From an uncultured Rhizobiaceae group bacterium (GTDB taxonomy: Bacteria > Pseudomonadota > Alphaproteobacteria > Rhizobiales > Rhizobiaceae): a stretch of DNA of 64,000 nt. Below are positions 26,942 through 36,917 of this stretch, piece by piece. Location: assembly GCA_947501445.1 (NCBI GenBank), contig CANMVS010000005.1:248001-312000 (forward strand). Reading direction: 5' to 3'. The translations under genes and the position numbers were made by a program. Under the pieces are notes generated by a model, which searched no databases, was not told the DNA's origin, and saw only the letters and a program-made list of their open reading frames with translations. The number at the start of each line of letters is the position of its first letter. The first letter of the stretch is position 1.

Positions 26942-28441
26942 ATGACATTCCTCAAAATTGACAACGCCAGCAAAACCTACTCAGGCGCGCGCGCGCTTGA
27001 TGGGGCGCATCTGGAGATTGCCGCTGGCGAGGTCCATGCACTGATGGGCGAAAACGGTGCAGGCAAGTCGACGCTCATCAAAATTCTTGCAGGTGTAACT
27101 GCGCCGGATACGCTGTCGATCAGCCGGGACGGCGTGCCCATCGGGCTTCATGGCACGGCGGATGCATTCAAACACGGGTTCCGCTTTATCCATCAGGAAC
27201 TCAATATCGTTGCGCATTTGTCGGTCGCCGAGAATATTCTGCTTGGACATCCCTATCCGACCCGCCTGCTGGGTGCAGTGGACTGGAAGAAACTCAATCA
27301 GCTGGCACGCGCCGCATTGGACAGGCTTGGGGTGCAGCATATTGATGTACGTCTCAAGGCGGCGCGGCTGAGCACCGGCGACAGGATGTTAATGAAAATC
27401 GCCAGCACATTGGTTGCTGATGAGAACCAGACCGCCCGGCTTTATGTCATGGACGAACCGACCGCAGCCCTCAGCGGCACGGAATCAGAAAAACTCTTTG
27501 AGGTGATCAGACAACTCAGGCAGACCGGCGCTGCCGTCCTTTACGTGTCACACCGCATGAATGAAGTGATGGCTCTTTGCGACAGGGTCACCGTTTTGCG
27601 CGATGGGCGAACCGTGGCGAGCAAAAAACTTGTTGATACCAGCAAGGGCGAAATTATCCGGCTGATGACCGGCCGGGATGTAAAGGACGCCTACCCCGCG
27701 CGTGCAGCAGATATAACAGATCGCCAGGTCATAGAGGTCAAGCATGTCAAAACACAACGGATCGACAATATCAATTTCACCTTGAATGAAGGCGAAATTC
27801 TGGGCGTTGGAGGATTGGCCGAGGCCGGACAGAGCGCATTGCTCCAGGTCCTTTTGGGCATCGACACGGTGGTGAAGGGACGTGTGGATTATCCCGATGG
27901 AACCATCAGCGGGCCGAGGGATGCATGGCGCCATAAATTGGCCTATGTGCCAAAGGAACGCCGGGAAGAAGGGTTGATGCTGCGGCGCAGTATTATCGAC
28001 AATATCAATCTGGCGCATCTGGAAAAACTGAGCGCATTGGGCGGCGTCATGAGTCGGAAAAAGGAACGGGAAAACGCCGCCGGATTGAGCAGACAAGTGC
28101 AGTTGAAGGCGGCTGGCCTCAACCAACCGTGCCACCAGCTCAGCGGTGGCAATCAGCAAAAGGTGGTTTTTGCCCGCGCGCTTGGCGATGTGCCCCGCCT
28201 GCTGCTGCTGGACGAACCAACGCGCGGTGTGGATGTCGGGGCAAAATTCGACATCTATACGCTTATCCGCACAATGAGTTCGGAAGGCTGCGCCGTCATC
28301 ATGACCTCATCAGATCTGCCGGAGCTGCTCGGCATGTGCGATCGTATCCTTATCATGCGCAGTGGCAAACAGGTGGACATCGTGCCCACTGCAGGCACAA
28401 CAGCCGCAGATCTTCTGACATTATTCTATCACCAGGAATAA
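26942..28441 (+). CDS. Sugar ABC importer ATP-binding protein (RbsA/XylG type)
   Basis: 499 residues with two ABC domains, as in RbsA/XylG. The N-terminal domain has Walker A MGENGAGKSTLIK, Walker B LYVMDEPTAALSG and VLYVSHRMNEV; its signature is the divergent RLSTGDRM. The C-terminal domain lacks a standard Walker A (GLAEAGQSALLQ), as is normal for this family, but has signature LSGGNQQKV and Walker B LLLLDEPTRGVDVG. It energises sugar import with the permease encoded 51 bp downstream. Confidence 0.93.
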   Translation: MTFLKIDNASKTYSGARALDGAHLEIAAGEVHALMGENGAGKSTLIKILAGVTAPDTLSISRDGVPIGLHGTADAFKHGFRFIHQELNIVAHLSVAENILLGHPYPTRLLGAVDWKKLNQLARAALDRLGVQHIDVRLKAARLSTGDRMLMKIASTLVADENQTARLYVMDEPTAALSGTESEKLFEVIRQLRQTGAAVLYVSHRMNEVMALCDRVTVLRDGRTVASKKLVDTSKGEIIRLMTGRDVKDAYPARAADITDRQVIEVKHVKTQRIDNINFTLNEGEILGVGGLAEAGQSALLQVLLGIDTVVKGRVDYPDGTISGPRDAWRHKLAYVPKERREEGLMLRRSIIDNINLAHLEKLSALGGVMSRKKERENAAGLSRQVQLKAAGLNQPCHQLSGGNQQKVVFARALGDVPRLLLLDEPTRGVDVGAKFDIYTLIRTMSSEGCAVIMTSSDLPELLGMCDRILIMRSGKQVDIVPTAGTTAADLLTLFYHQE

Positions 28442-28492
28442 CGGGCCACAGCGGTCTGTGAACCCCGACCGGACAAAGATGAAAGACCCTGA

Positions 28493-29455
28493 ATGATCTC
28501 ACTGCTCAAACGCTTTGGCACATTGGCTGGCTTCGTTGCCATCATCGTGTTCTTCTGGATCAACCTGCCGGAAACCTTCATGACGGCGCGTAACTGGCTC
28601 AATATATCGCAGCAGATCAGCATGCTGGCCGTTGTTGCCTTCACCATGACCATTGTCATGGTCATGGGCGATTTTGACCTGAGTGTCGGCTCCATGGCAA
28701 GCCTTGCCGGCATCACAGCCGCGCTGTTCTTTGTTCAGGGATATCCGGTCGGCGTGGGCATAGCTGCCGCACTGCTTGTCGGCGTTGCCGGTGGTCTTTT
28801 TAACGGATTTCTCGTCAGTATTCTGGGCATATTGCCCTTTGTTGCAACGCTTGGAACACTGACAATGTTCTCCGGCATGGCATTCTGGCTGAGCGATGGG
28901 AAAACAATATTCGGGCGTGACATTCCAAAATCATTCAGCAGCTTTGCCAGAAGCGGCTTTGAACTGGATTTTTTGACCGGTATCGCCATCAAGATCCCGG
29001 CTCTGTCCATCGTGGCGCTGATCATTCTTTTCGTCGTCTGGTTTGTGCTGGAACAAACAGCCTTTGGCAGGCGGCTCTATGCAATCGGCGGCAATTATAC
29101 CGCCGCCCGGCTTGCCGGTGTGCAGGTGCGTGCGCTGCGCATGTACGCCTTTGCACTGACGGGCCTTGGGGCATCGGTTGCCGGGTTGATGTATGCCAGC
29201 CGTGTTGCCTCGGCCAATCCCACACAGGGCAGCGGTCTGATGCTGGATGCCATTGCTGCGGTATTTCTGGGCATGACCATGAGCGAGGAAGGCGAACCAA
29301 GGGTTCTAGCAACCCTGATCGGTGTGCTGATCCTTGGTGTTCTCGACAATGGTCTGACCCAGATGAGTGTTGACAGCTACGTGCGCGAGGTTCTCGTCGG
29401 TGCCATCATCATCATGGCCGTGGCCTCATCCAGCATCGGCAAAATGCGCACGTGA
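28493..29455 (+). CDS. Sugar ABC importer permease (RbsC type)
   Basis: 320 residues with about eight to ten membrane helices. Family landmarks: VMVMGDFDLSVGSMASLAG, near residue 60; VATLGTLTMFSGMAFWLSDG; YAIGGNYTAARLAGVQVR; and SRVASANPTQGSGLMLDAIA followed by VFLGMTMSEEGEPRV. It forms the membrane channel of the sugar importer. It is the last gene of the kinase-binding protein-ATPase-permease group. Confidence 0.93.
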   Translation: MISLLKRFGTLAGFVAIIVFFWINLPETFMTARNWLNISQQISMLAVVAFTMTIVMVMGDFDLSVGSMASLAGITAALFFVQGYPVGVGIAAALLVGVAGGLFNGFLVSILGILPFVATLGTLTMFSGMAFWLSDGKTIFGRDIPKSFSSFARSGFELDFLTGIAIKIPALSIVALIILFVVWFVLEQTAFGRRLYAIGGNYTAARLAGVQVRALRMYAFALTGLGASVAGLMYASRVASANPTQGSGLMLDAIAAVFLGMTMSEEGEPRVLATLIGVLILGVLDNGLTQMSVDSYVREVLVGAIIIMAVASSSIGKMRT

Positions 29456-30151
29456 TGAAGGCCAGGGCGGTTTGTGTTTTTCCTTTGTTTTCTTTGTAAC
29501 GCCTGCTGCGGTGATGTCGCCGGGGTTCGTGATGCTGTTGATCGAACTGTTGTCACCAACAATAGTGCCAGCCGAAAATGTCAGTGCGATAGTGCCACTT
29601 CCAATCCCGAAGGGCTGTGGCAACGGCTTGTGTAAACGTAGCGTTGATGACCTGTAACCTGTCCCGGGAAAAGAACGCCCGGCCACCGTTGCCACTTGAT
29701 ACAATACGTTCGAGACAGACGGGCCCTCCCCGTTTTCACAAAATCGTCAAAACAGCATTTTCGGGTGGCTGACCGGCCATTTTGCACTATCTGATATGGA
29801 GCGGGCATGAGGGAGAAGGCATGGAGGGAACCTACAAATTGGACTGCAATAACACCGCTATGATGGCACGGCAGGCAACCGGGGGACGAACGATCTGTTC
29901 AACACTCTTGGGTCAAACATCCGTGTTTCCCGCCGCACTTTAAAACCCGTATCAGTGTAACCCAGCCCCTGTGCACGGCATCAAACATGTCATGGAAGTT
30001 TCATCGAAAGTGAGTTTTATCCTTTCACCCGGCCACGTTGCTGCCGCAAACAGCAACAATCATCAGGCGAACCTGCTCTTGAGTTTTCGATACATTAACA
30101 AGCTTTCCGCCTTCAAAATCCCAACCGATGTAACGAGGAAAAATTCACGTT
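29456..30151. other. Long intergenic region, no supported gene
   Basis: About 700 bp between the sugar permease and the egtBD fusion. No frame has convincing family resemblance. A minus-strand frame at 29426-29704 shows Gly/Ser/Thr/Asn-rich residues that resemble a beta-helix passenger fragment (SAGTIVGDNSSIN), but it runs into the antisense of the permease gene and has no clear start signal. Decayed coding sequence is possible. The promoter of egtBD presumably lies at the right edge; GAGGAAA at about 30135 is its ribosome-binding site. Confidence 0.4.
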
Positions 30152-32446
30152 ATGATGAATATCAAACGCAATATACGTCAGTCCACCGATGCACAAATTG
30201 CTCTATTTGATACGGTTCGTACGCGCACGCAGGCGCTTGTAAGCGGCCTTTCACCGGAAGATATGACACTTCAGTCCATGGAAGATGCCAGCCCGTCCAA
30301 ATGGCATCTGGCCCATACGAGCTGGTTTTTTGAAGAATTTATTCTAAAGCCTCATATGGCTGACTATGTATCGCCGGATGATCGCTTCGCCTTCTTGTTC
30401 AATTCCTATTATGTGCAGGCCGGGCCACGGCATGCGCGCTCAAAGCGCGGTCTGGTATCGCGCCCCGATGTTGATGATATTTTTGCCTATCGCGCGCATG
30501 TGAATGCAGCCATGCACGCGCTGCTGTGCAGTGATCGCGCTGATATGGAGGCGATTGGCGCGTTGACAGAACTGGGCTGCCATCACGAAATGCAGCACCA
30601 GGAATTGCTCGTGACCGACCTGCTGCATGCTCTGTCGCACAATCCGCTTCTGCCTGCCTATCATGCCCCGCAACCCATACCGATTGCGCGGGAACGTCCA
30701 CTCGGCTGGATCGAGCATGATGGGGGACTGGTGGATATTGGCCATGTGGGACAATCATTTGCCTATGATTGCGAAAGCCCGCGTCACAAAACCTATTTGC
30801 AACCCTTCAAACTTGCCTCACGCCCGGTCACAAATCGCGACTGGATTGCGTTCATGGATGATGATGGTTACCGCAAAGCCCGGCTGTGGCTGTCGGATGG
30901 CTGGGCAACCTGCCAGCGTGAAGAATGGGATGCGCCGCTCTACTGGTGGCTGCAGGATGATGTGTGGTGGAGCTATTCACTGCGCGGGCCGCAACCGGTT
31001 AACCTGGATGCGCCTGTCGTCCACGTCAGCTATTACGAGGCGGATGCCTACGCCCGTTGGGCCGGCAAACGGCTGCCCACAGAGGCCGAATGGGAAGTTG
31101 TTGCCCGTCAGCGGCCAATTCGCGGCAACTTTCTCGACAACAGAAATTTCCGACCGATGCCGGCAGATATTCAATCAAACAGGCATGATCAGGGGTCTGA
31201 TGAGCAATTTTGGGGGGATGTGTGGGAATGGACACAAAGCCCGTTCACGCCCTACCCCGGATTTCGCCCGCCGGAAGGCGCCATTGGCGAATATAACGGC
31301 AAGTTCATGTGCAACCAGTTTGTCCTGCGTGGCGGTTCATGCGCCACACCGCTTGCGCAGGTGCGCCCCTCCTATCGCACATTCTTTTATCCCCACCAGC
31401 GCTGGCAGATGCTTGGTGTGCGGCTTGCCGATGATGCAAATGGTCAATATTCCAGTCAAACAGACCAGCTCGGTTCCAATATATCAACAGCAAAAACCCC
31501 GGCGGCAGCGCCAGCTAAAACAGACGACTTTGCCAGTTCGATCCTCCACGGTCTGACCCGGGACCAAAAGACCATTGAAAGCAAATGGCTCTATGATGCC
31601 CGTGGTTCGGCGCTGTTTGATGATATCACCCAATTGGCTGAATATTATCCCACACGCACCGAGACGGGCATTTTGCAGCAGCGGGCTGGCGAACTTGCGG
31701 CACGGCTGTCAAATGGGGCAGCCATGGTGGAATTTGGCAGCGGATCAAGCATCAAGACACGTCTGGTGCTGGATGCACTACCGACCCTCAAATCCTATAT
31801 TCCGGTGGATATATCCGCAGATCATCTGAACGAGGCGGCTCAGATACTGGCTAAAGACTATCCGTCACTGGCGGTCCATCCTCATGTTGGCGACTTCACC
31901 GCACCGGAACCGTCATTTCTGGCTGATAGCACGCTACAAAAACTGTTGTTTTTTCCCGGCTCTACCATTGGCAATTTTACCGTCGATCAGGCCGCCCGCC
32001 TGCTGCAGCAATGGCGTGCGATCGACAGGGTTGAAGCATTGGTGATCGGTGTGGATCTGGTTAAGGACGAGCAGACACTGGTGCAGGCCTATGATGATGC
32101 TCGGGGTGTGACCGCATCCTTTAACCGCAACCTGCTCATCCGTATCAACCGCGAGCTGGGTGCTGATTTTGATCATGCGTTCTTTTCCCACGAAGCACGC
32201 TGGAACAGCCAGTTGAACCGTATTGAAATGCACCTTGTCAGCGGTCGCGACCAGCAGGTTCGGCTCATGGGCGAGACTATATCCTTTCAAAAGGGCGAAT
32301 CCATTCACACGGAGAATTCCCACAAATACAAGCCGGATCAGTTCAGGGCCCATGCCGCTGACGCAGGCTGGGATACGGTGGATTTCTGGACGGATGAGCG
32401 CTCGTTGTTTGGTGTTGCAGTGCTGGTGCCGGCATTGAAAGACTAA
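30152..32446 (+). CDS. egtBD: Fused EgtB-EgtD ergothioneine biosynthesis enzyme
   Basis: 764 residues in one uninterrupted frame. Residues 1-430 are EgtB, a DinB-like helical domain followed by a formylglycine-generating-enzyme fold: the non-haem iron His residues are in SKWHLAHTSWFFEE and LGCHHEMQHQELLVTD, and GDVWEWTQSPF and VLRGGSCATP mark the C-lectin fold. A ~40-residue Ala/Pro/Thr-rich linker follows. Residues ~470-764 are EgtD, the S-adenosylmethionine-dependent histidine N-alpha-trimethyltransferase: YDARGSALFDDITQLAEYYPTR in two halves, VEFGSGSSIKTR, FFPGSTIGNF, and NSHKYKP. Together they trimethylate histidine and join it oxidatively to a thiol donor. EgtC and EgtE are not in the window. 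Confidence 0.93.
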   Translation: MMNIKRNIRQSTDAQIALFDTVRTRTQALVSGLSPEDMTLQSMEDASPSKWHLAHTSWFFEEFILKPHMADYVSPDDRFAFLFNSYYVQAGPRHARSKRGLVSRPDVDDIFAYRAHVNAAMHALLCSDRADMEAIGALTELGCHHEMQHQELLVTDLLHALSHNPLLPAYHAPQPIPIARERPLGWIEHDGGLVDIGHVGQSFAYDCESPRHKTYLQPFKLASRPVTNRDWIAFMDDDGYRKARLWLSDGWATCQREEWDAPLYWWLQDDVWWSYSLRGPQPVNLDAPVVHVSYYEADAYARWAGKRLPTEAEWEVVARQRPIRGNFLDNRNFRPMPADIQSNRHDQGSDEQFWGDVWEWTQSPFTPYPGFRPPEGAIGEYNGKFMCNQFVLRGGSCATPLAQVRPSYRTFFYPHQRWQMLGVRLADDANGQYSSQTDQLGSNISTAKTPAAAPAKTDDFASSILHGLTRDQKTIESKWLYDARGSALFDDITQLAEYYPTRTETGILQQRAGELAARLSNGAAMVEFGSGSSIKTRLVLDALPTLKSYIPVDISADHLNEAAQILAKDYPSLAVHPHVGDFTAPEPSFLADSTLQKLLFFPGSTIGNFTVDQAARLLQQWRAIDRVEALVIGVDLVKDEQTLVQAYDDARGVTASFNRNLLIRINRELGADFDHAFFSHEARWNSQLNRIEMHLVSGRDQQVRLMGETISFQKGESIHTENSHKYKPDQFRAHAADAGWDTVDFWTDERSLFGVAVLVPALKD

Positions 32447-32547
32447 AGCAATTCATGTTTTGACGGAATCGGCAAAACCTGAATGCGTCAACAAAATCAA
32501 AGGTCGACACCGTTGTCCCGTTTCTGACAAAACGTGAAACGGTCCAG
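32445..32547 (+). repeat. Dispersed two-hairpin repeat
   Basis: Full copy starting at the stop of egtBD (TAAAGCAATTCATG) and ending GAAACGGTCCAGG, before the convergent cyclase gene. The left hairpin is slightly decayed (TTCATGTTTTG against CAAAACCTGAA). The right hairpin CCGTTTC/GAAACGG is intact. Confidence 0.9.
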
Positions 32548-32592
32548 GGTCTGCTGAGGAGCAGGATTGACCGTCAGTCAGACCACACGGGA

Positions 32593-34353
32593 TTATGCTT
32601 CAGGGACACCGATTTTTTGGAGTATCTGGAGAAAACGTGCCAGTGATTGCGGGTTGCGTGATGGTATGTTGGCAGCATCCGAGACGGTGGCCGTTGGGAC
32701 AAGTCGCAGATAGTCGGCGACGGATTGCCGGCATTTGTCATCCTCACCAAGCATGCCATAGACAACGGCGAGTTGCCGGATGAAGGTCGGATTATTCGGT
32801 GCAATTCGCACCGATTGCCGGCAGTGTACCAGTGCCGCCTGATAATCCTGGATCGTGTGAAATGCCCAGAAAATCCCCATGTACCAGAACGGCAGAAATC
32901 CGTCGCGCGGGCTGCGCCTGATCGCATCAATTATTGCCGGGATCGCAATGTCGGGCTCATCGTTGCAGGCATAGATTGCTCCCCGAACACCCATGGCCGG
33001 GACAAAATTCGGGCTCAGTGCGATCGCCCGGTCTATCGTCTCAATCGCCTCGTCCCACTGGTAGCTGAACAGATAAGCCCAGGCGAGTATCGTCAGGGCC
33101 AGCGGATCATTTTCATCAGCGGCTACCGCTTTTTCGGCTGTTGTCATCATCAGTTTCATCGACTGACCCGGACTATCGCTCCATCGGTAGAATGTATCGA
33201 GAAAGTGAACCAGGGCCAGATCAGCCAACCCCATCACACCGCCCGGTGAGGCCCTGATAGCCTGCTCAAACAATTGTCTGGCTATTTCCGCATCCTTCTT
33301 GCCAAATTTCCAGATATGCGCACGCCCCTGCATGACGCACTCCCATGCATCAAGCTGTGAAGGGTCCTTGTGGCGGGATTTTCTGAATTCGGCCGAGATG
33401 AATTCAGGTGATATGGCGGCGATAATGGCCCGTGTGATCTCGTCCTGAATGTCAAACACGTCAACGATCTCGCGATCATAGCGGTCAGCCCAGACATGGT
33501 TGGCCGTCGCCGTATCTATCAGCTGGGCGTTGATGCGCAATCGGTTGCCACTTTTGCGCACACTGCCTTCCAGAATATAGGCAACACCCATCGCTGCGCC
33601 CGCCGCCTTTATGTCCACCGCAGTGTCCCTGAAGGTGAATGAGGTATTTCGTGCTGTTACGTAAAACCATGGCATGCGGGAGAGTTCGGTAATCAGGTCC
33701 TCTGACATGCCATCGGCAAAATAGTCCTGCTCGCGGTCACCCGACATATTGTTGAACGGCAAAACAGCAATGGATGGTTTTGTTCCAGCCAGCGGCGTAT
33801 CTGAATTGGCAGTATCATCAGATTTGACGCTTTGTGGATCAAAGACGTGCCATTTCCAGGCACGGACCGGCGCCTCGATGTTCTTGAGCGTTTGCGGCCC
33901 CAGATCGTTGAACGGGACATCCAGCTTACCTTTGACGCTTTGATGAACTGTATCGGAAATACACAGCCCCCCTGGCTCGGCCAGCCCTTCAAGACGCGCG
34001 GAAATATTGACACCGTCACCCAGAATATCATCACCATCAGCAACGATATCGCCAACATTGATGCCGACACGGTAGCGTATGCGCGTATCCTGATCGCCTG
34101 CCGCCTCCATCAGTGCGATCGCTTCCTGCATTGCAATGGCAAACCGAACCGCATCGACTGCACTGGCAAACTCGACCAGCAGACCATCGCCGGTGGTTTT
34201 GACCATACGGCCGCCATTGTCTTTCAAGCCAGGATCAATGACTGTCTGGCGGATGTGATGTTGGCGTCCTATCGTACCCTCTTCATCAGCCCCCATCAGC
34301 CGTGAATAGCCCACCATATCTGCTGCCAGAATTGCTGCTAACCGTCTCTGCAT
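32593..34353 (-). CDS. Adenylate/guanylate cyclase with TolB-like and TPR domains
   Basis: 586 residues, with no membrane segment. Residues 1-170 are a class III cyclase domain: LAAILAADMVGYSRLMGADE carries the first metal Asp, GRMVKTTGDGLLVEF the second, and GDGVNISARLEGLAEPGG the transition-state segment. Residues ~190-300 resemble the TolB N-terminal domain (KPSIAVLPFNNMSGD, YFADGMSEDLITELSR). TPR-like repeats fill the rest. This three-part type is abundant in Hyphomicrobiales and is thought to be a soluble regulatory cyclase; its signal is unknown. It is convergent with egtBD and divergent from the RTX gene. Confidence 0.92.
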   Translation of the reverse strand: MQRRLAAILAADMVGYSRLMGADEEGTIGRQHHIRQTVIDPGLKDNGGRMVKTTGDGLLVEFASAVDAVRFAIAMQEAIALMEAAGDQDTRIRYRVGINVGDIVADGDDILGDGVNISARLEGLAEPGGLCISDTVHQSVKGKLDVPFNDLGPQTLKNIEAPVRAWKWHVFDPQSVKSDDTANSDTPLAGTKPSIAVLPFNNMSGDREQDYFADGMSEDLITELSRMPWFYVTARNTSFTFRDTAVDIKAAGAAMGVAYILEGSVRKSGNRLRINAQLIDTATANHVWADRYDREIVDVFDIQDEITRAIIAAISPEFISAEFRKSRHKDPSQLDAWECVMQGRAHIWKFGKKDAEIARQLFEQAIRASPGGVMGLADLALVHFLDTFYRWSDSPGQSMKLMMTTAEKAVAADENDPLALTILAWAYLFSYQWDEAIETIDRAIALSPNFVPAMGVRGAIYACNDEPDIAIPAIIDAIRRSPRDGFLPFWYMGIFWAFHTIQDYQAALVHCRQSVRIAPNNPTFIRQLAVVYGMLGEDDKCRQSVADYLRLVPTATVSDAANIPSRNPQSLARFLQILQKIGVPEA

Positions 34354-34670
34354 ACCACATCCTCTTAATCGGCAGAGTATCCCATATCAAAGAATATGAC
34401 AGTCATTGTTCAGCTTCTTTTGTTACATTGACAACGAGACCTGACCGGAACCGAAAATTTCACGGTCTGCCGAACATGTGACAACTGTATGTTGAAACAG
34501 GCATAATGAAACGTTCAAAATCAATGTAATTATACATAAATATCGCATTCAAACGCATGTTTTCACCATTAATACGACATCTTCGCGCCATTTATGTATT
34601 TTTCTTGAGTTTTTATTTATTTATATATATCCTGAACTTAACAATGGCGACATTAAACGGAGGCAAAGCA
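34354..34670. other. AT-rich divergent promoter region
   Basis: About 320 bp between the divergent cyclase and RTX genes, markedly more AT-rich than its surroundings from 34500 on. It probably holds both promoters. The frame of the RTX gene extends back to 34557 through a hydrophobic stretch, but the ribosome-binding site supports the later start, so I treat this part as non-coding. Confidence 0.5.
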
Positions 34671-35939
34671 ATGGCCGGTGATCCAATTCTATATGCAACA
34701 GACGAAGCTGATATTTTCATCTTCCCCGATAACAGTTCTAATACGACAATCGAGGGCTTTGACCCGAGTGAAGACCAGATTGATCTATCGTCCTACCACC
34801 TGCGCCGATCGCAGATCATCATCAACACCACGACCAGCTCGATTTCGTTTGAAGGCATCACCATAACATTGCCACTAGTGGATTTTGACACCTTCAGCTG
34901 GTCAAATTTTATTGGCGTGACCAATGTAATCGACGGAACGGAAGACGCCGATATCATCAATGGCACTGAATTCAGGGACGAAATCACTGCCTTTGGTGGC
35001 GACGATGTTGTGTATGCGGGCGACGGAAATGATCATGTTAATGGCGGGTTCGGCGACGATGAAATCCATGGTGGCAATGGCAACGATAATCTGCTGGGCG
35101 ATGAAGGCAATGACCTGCTAATGGGCAATGCCGGAAATGATCGGCTTTTTGGACGCAGCGGCGACGATACGATGTATGGCGGTTCCGGTGACGACGACCT
35201 TTTGGGTGATGAGGGCACCAACACCATGTACGGCGGCAGTGGGGAAGATAATTTTCTCGGCGGTACAGGCAATGACAGCATGTACGGCGGCAACGACAAC
35301 GATACAATGGACGGAATGAGTGGTGATGACCTTCTGAAGGGCGGCAATGGTGATGACACGCTGGTCGGCGGGTTTGGCGATGATACATTGTATGGCGGCA
35401 AGGACAATGATGTGCTTCGCGGTAATGATGGCAACGACAGATTGTTCGGCGGTTCAGGTGACGACACGTTGTACGGCAACCTGGGCGACGACATTCTCAA
35501 AGGCGGTGCCGGTAATGATGAATTATTTGCGGAATTTGGCAATGACCGCCTTTATGGCAATGCTGGAAACGATATTCTTCATGGCCTGGTTGGCGCCGAG
35601 GAGTTTTATGGCGGTAGCGGTGACGATACTATTATAGGCGGGCATCAGGCCAACATCATAGTGGGTGGCCTGGGCTCCGATACCATGACTGGTCGCGGTG
35701 GCGTTGATACCTTTGTTTTCAAGAGCGGCAAGCAGTCTGCAAGCGGGGAAGCCGCCACCGACACCATACTCGACTTTGTTGCAGGCGAAGACATTATCAA
35801 AATCACCAAAACAAAGGGTAATTACGATTTTGACGACGTGGTGATTGATGGTGACACGGTCACTGTCAGCGATATCAATATTATCCTGTCAAATGGAGCG
35901 ACCAGCGACCTGACCCAGGATGACTTTCTGTTCACTTAG
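34671..35939 (+). CDS. RTX calcium-binding repeat protein
   Basis: 422 residues from ATG 34671, chosen because GGAGG sits 7 nt upstream; earlier ATG codons at 34557 and 34644 would add a hydrophobic N-terminus without good ribosome-binding sites. There is no signal peptide. Residues ~85-340 are many RTX nonapeptides of the GGxGxDxLx type (GGSGDDTLYG, GGNGNDNLLG), which bind Ca2+ outside the cell. The C-terminal ~75 residues (FVFKSGKQSASG, ILDFVAGEDIIKI) match the usual end domain of type I secretion substrates. No enzymatic domain is seen. It is probably exported by a type I system such as the one at 44-48 kb, though it is not adjacent to it. Confidence 0.9.
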   Translation: MAGDPILYATDEADIFIFPDNSSNTTIEGFDPSEDQIDLSSYHLRRSQIIINTTTSSISFEGITITLPLVDFDTFSWSNFIGVTNVIDGTEDADIINGTEFRDEITAFGGDDVVYAGDGNDHVNGGFGDDEIHGGNGNDNLLGDEGNDLLMGNAGNDRLFGRSGDDTMYGGSGDDDLLGDEGTNTMYGGSGEDNFLGGTGNDSMYGGNDNDTMDGMSGDDLLKGGNGDDTLVGGFGDDTLYGGKDNDVLRGNDGNDRLFGGSGDDTLYGNLGDDILKGGAGNDELFAEFGNDRLYGNAGNDILHGLVGAEEFYGGSGDDTIIGGHQANIIVGGLGSDTMTGRGGVDTFVFKSGKQSASGEAATDTILDFVAGEDIIKITKTKGNYDFDDVVIDGDTVTVSDINIILSNGATSDLTQDDFLFT

Positions 35940-36039
35940 GGCAATTCAGATTTTAACGGAACCGGCAAAATCTGAATGAATCGACAAAATCAAAGGCCCA
36001 CACCGGTGTCACGTTTCTGACAATACGTGAAACGGTCTA
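35937..36039 (+). repeat. Dispersed two-hairpin repeat
   Basis: Full but diverged copy. It starts at the TAG stop of the RTX gene (TAGGGCAATTCAG) and ends GAAACGGTCTAA. A second, short left-end fragment (GCAATTCAGATTTTACCGGA) lies at 36096-36117 and forms the stop codon and last codons of the next, convergent gene. Confidence 0.87.
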
Positions 36040-36107
36040 ATCAGGAAAACCAGCATGACGGTGCCTGTTTGTGCACCGTCACGCATTGGGTCACTGCAAT
36101 TCAGATT

Positions 36108-36878
36108 TTACCGGACCCGGCCCGGCAGGCTCAGATCACCCGATGCAACATCAAACACATCACCCACACAAAGCAGTGGCGCATGTATATTGGCATTGAC
36201 CTTCAGCGCTGCAGTAACACCATCGTAGGCAGCACCTTCGATAACACTCCCATCCGGCAATTCAACATTGATATGAACTTCCGGACCATCAAAATGCGGC
36301 GTGAAGCCCGGGCTGTCGATAAAAATTGGCAACCCCGGCCAGGTTGCCGGCATTGCGGGTGTTTCACCCTCGGGAATGTCACGCACACCAAGCGCGCCCA
36401 CACCACAAGCCTCGGTCGGTGTTAGAACCACCCAGTGGCTGTGCCAATCACCGCCATCATTGCTTTTATCACCATCTCCATCCTCATCATAAAGTGGCGT
36501 GTCATCAAAATCCGGATGGCTGGTTGCAGCCAGTGCGAGAATGCCGCTCTTTCCCTCAAATCCAACTGTCGCGGGATCAAGCGATGTTGGCCAGACATAG
36601 GAATAGACCGGGGCACCGGCAAGTGTGCCCTTTGGGGTCGGCTTTTGTGCTCCAGCAATGCCGTTGGTTGTCATATGGAAAGTGATTGAATTGTCATTGC
36701 GGTGAATATGAGCGGCAAGAATGTCAAAGCTTGCGTGTTTTGTGCCGTCGGCGGAGGAATGGACCGCATGTTCGGATTGAGTTGCCTGCGGATGACTGGC
36801 TTTTGCATGGTCGGCGTCGGCATAGGCACCGGTTGCTGTGGCAAGAAGGGTTATCGAAATGATGGCGAGATGATTCAT
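36108..36878 (-). CDS. Exported protein of unknown function
   Basis: 256 residues with a signal peptide (LAIISITLLATATGAYA), then a His-rich stretch (HAKASHPQATQSEHAVHSS). The rest is a soluble domain with LYDEDGDGDKSNDGGDWHSH and a long GPEVHINVELPDG segment. The His and Asp clusters suggest metal binding, but I do not recognise a named family. It is divergent from the MarR gene and shares an operator-bearing promoter region, so it is a probable MarR target. Its last codons and stop overlap a fragment of the dispersed repeat, suggesting the C-terminus was altered by it. Confidence 0.75.
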   Translation of the reverse strand: MNHLAIISITLLATATGAYADADHAKASHPQATQSEHAVHSSADGTKHASFDILAAHIHRNDNSITFHMTTNGIAGAQKPTPKGTLAGAPVYSYVWPTSLDPATVGFEGKSGILALAATSHPDFDDTPLYDEDGDGDKSNDGGDWHSHWVVLTPTEACGVGALGVRDIPEGETPAMPATWPGLPIFIDSPGFTPHFDGPEVHINVELPDGSVIEGAAYDGVTAALKVNANIHAPLLCVGDVFDVASGDLSLPGRVR

Positions 36879-36917
36879 GATTTGTCTCTTTTCAGGTTTG
36901 TGGGAATTTCTTTATAG

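Noticed and set aside
29426-29704. Minus-strand frame with beta-helix-like residues after the sugar permease
   Set aside because: It extends into the antisense of the permease gene, lacks a good start, and has no recognisable domain. It is noted only as a possible decayed fragment in the intergenic entry.
35000-35660. Short regular DNA repeats that could suggest a CRISPR or satellite array
   Set aside because: They are degenerate codons for GGxGxD calcium-binding nonapeptides in one open frame. There is no fixed repeat length with unique spacers. The same applies to the 19-20 codon repeats in rtxA.
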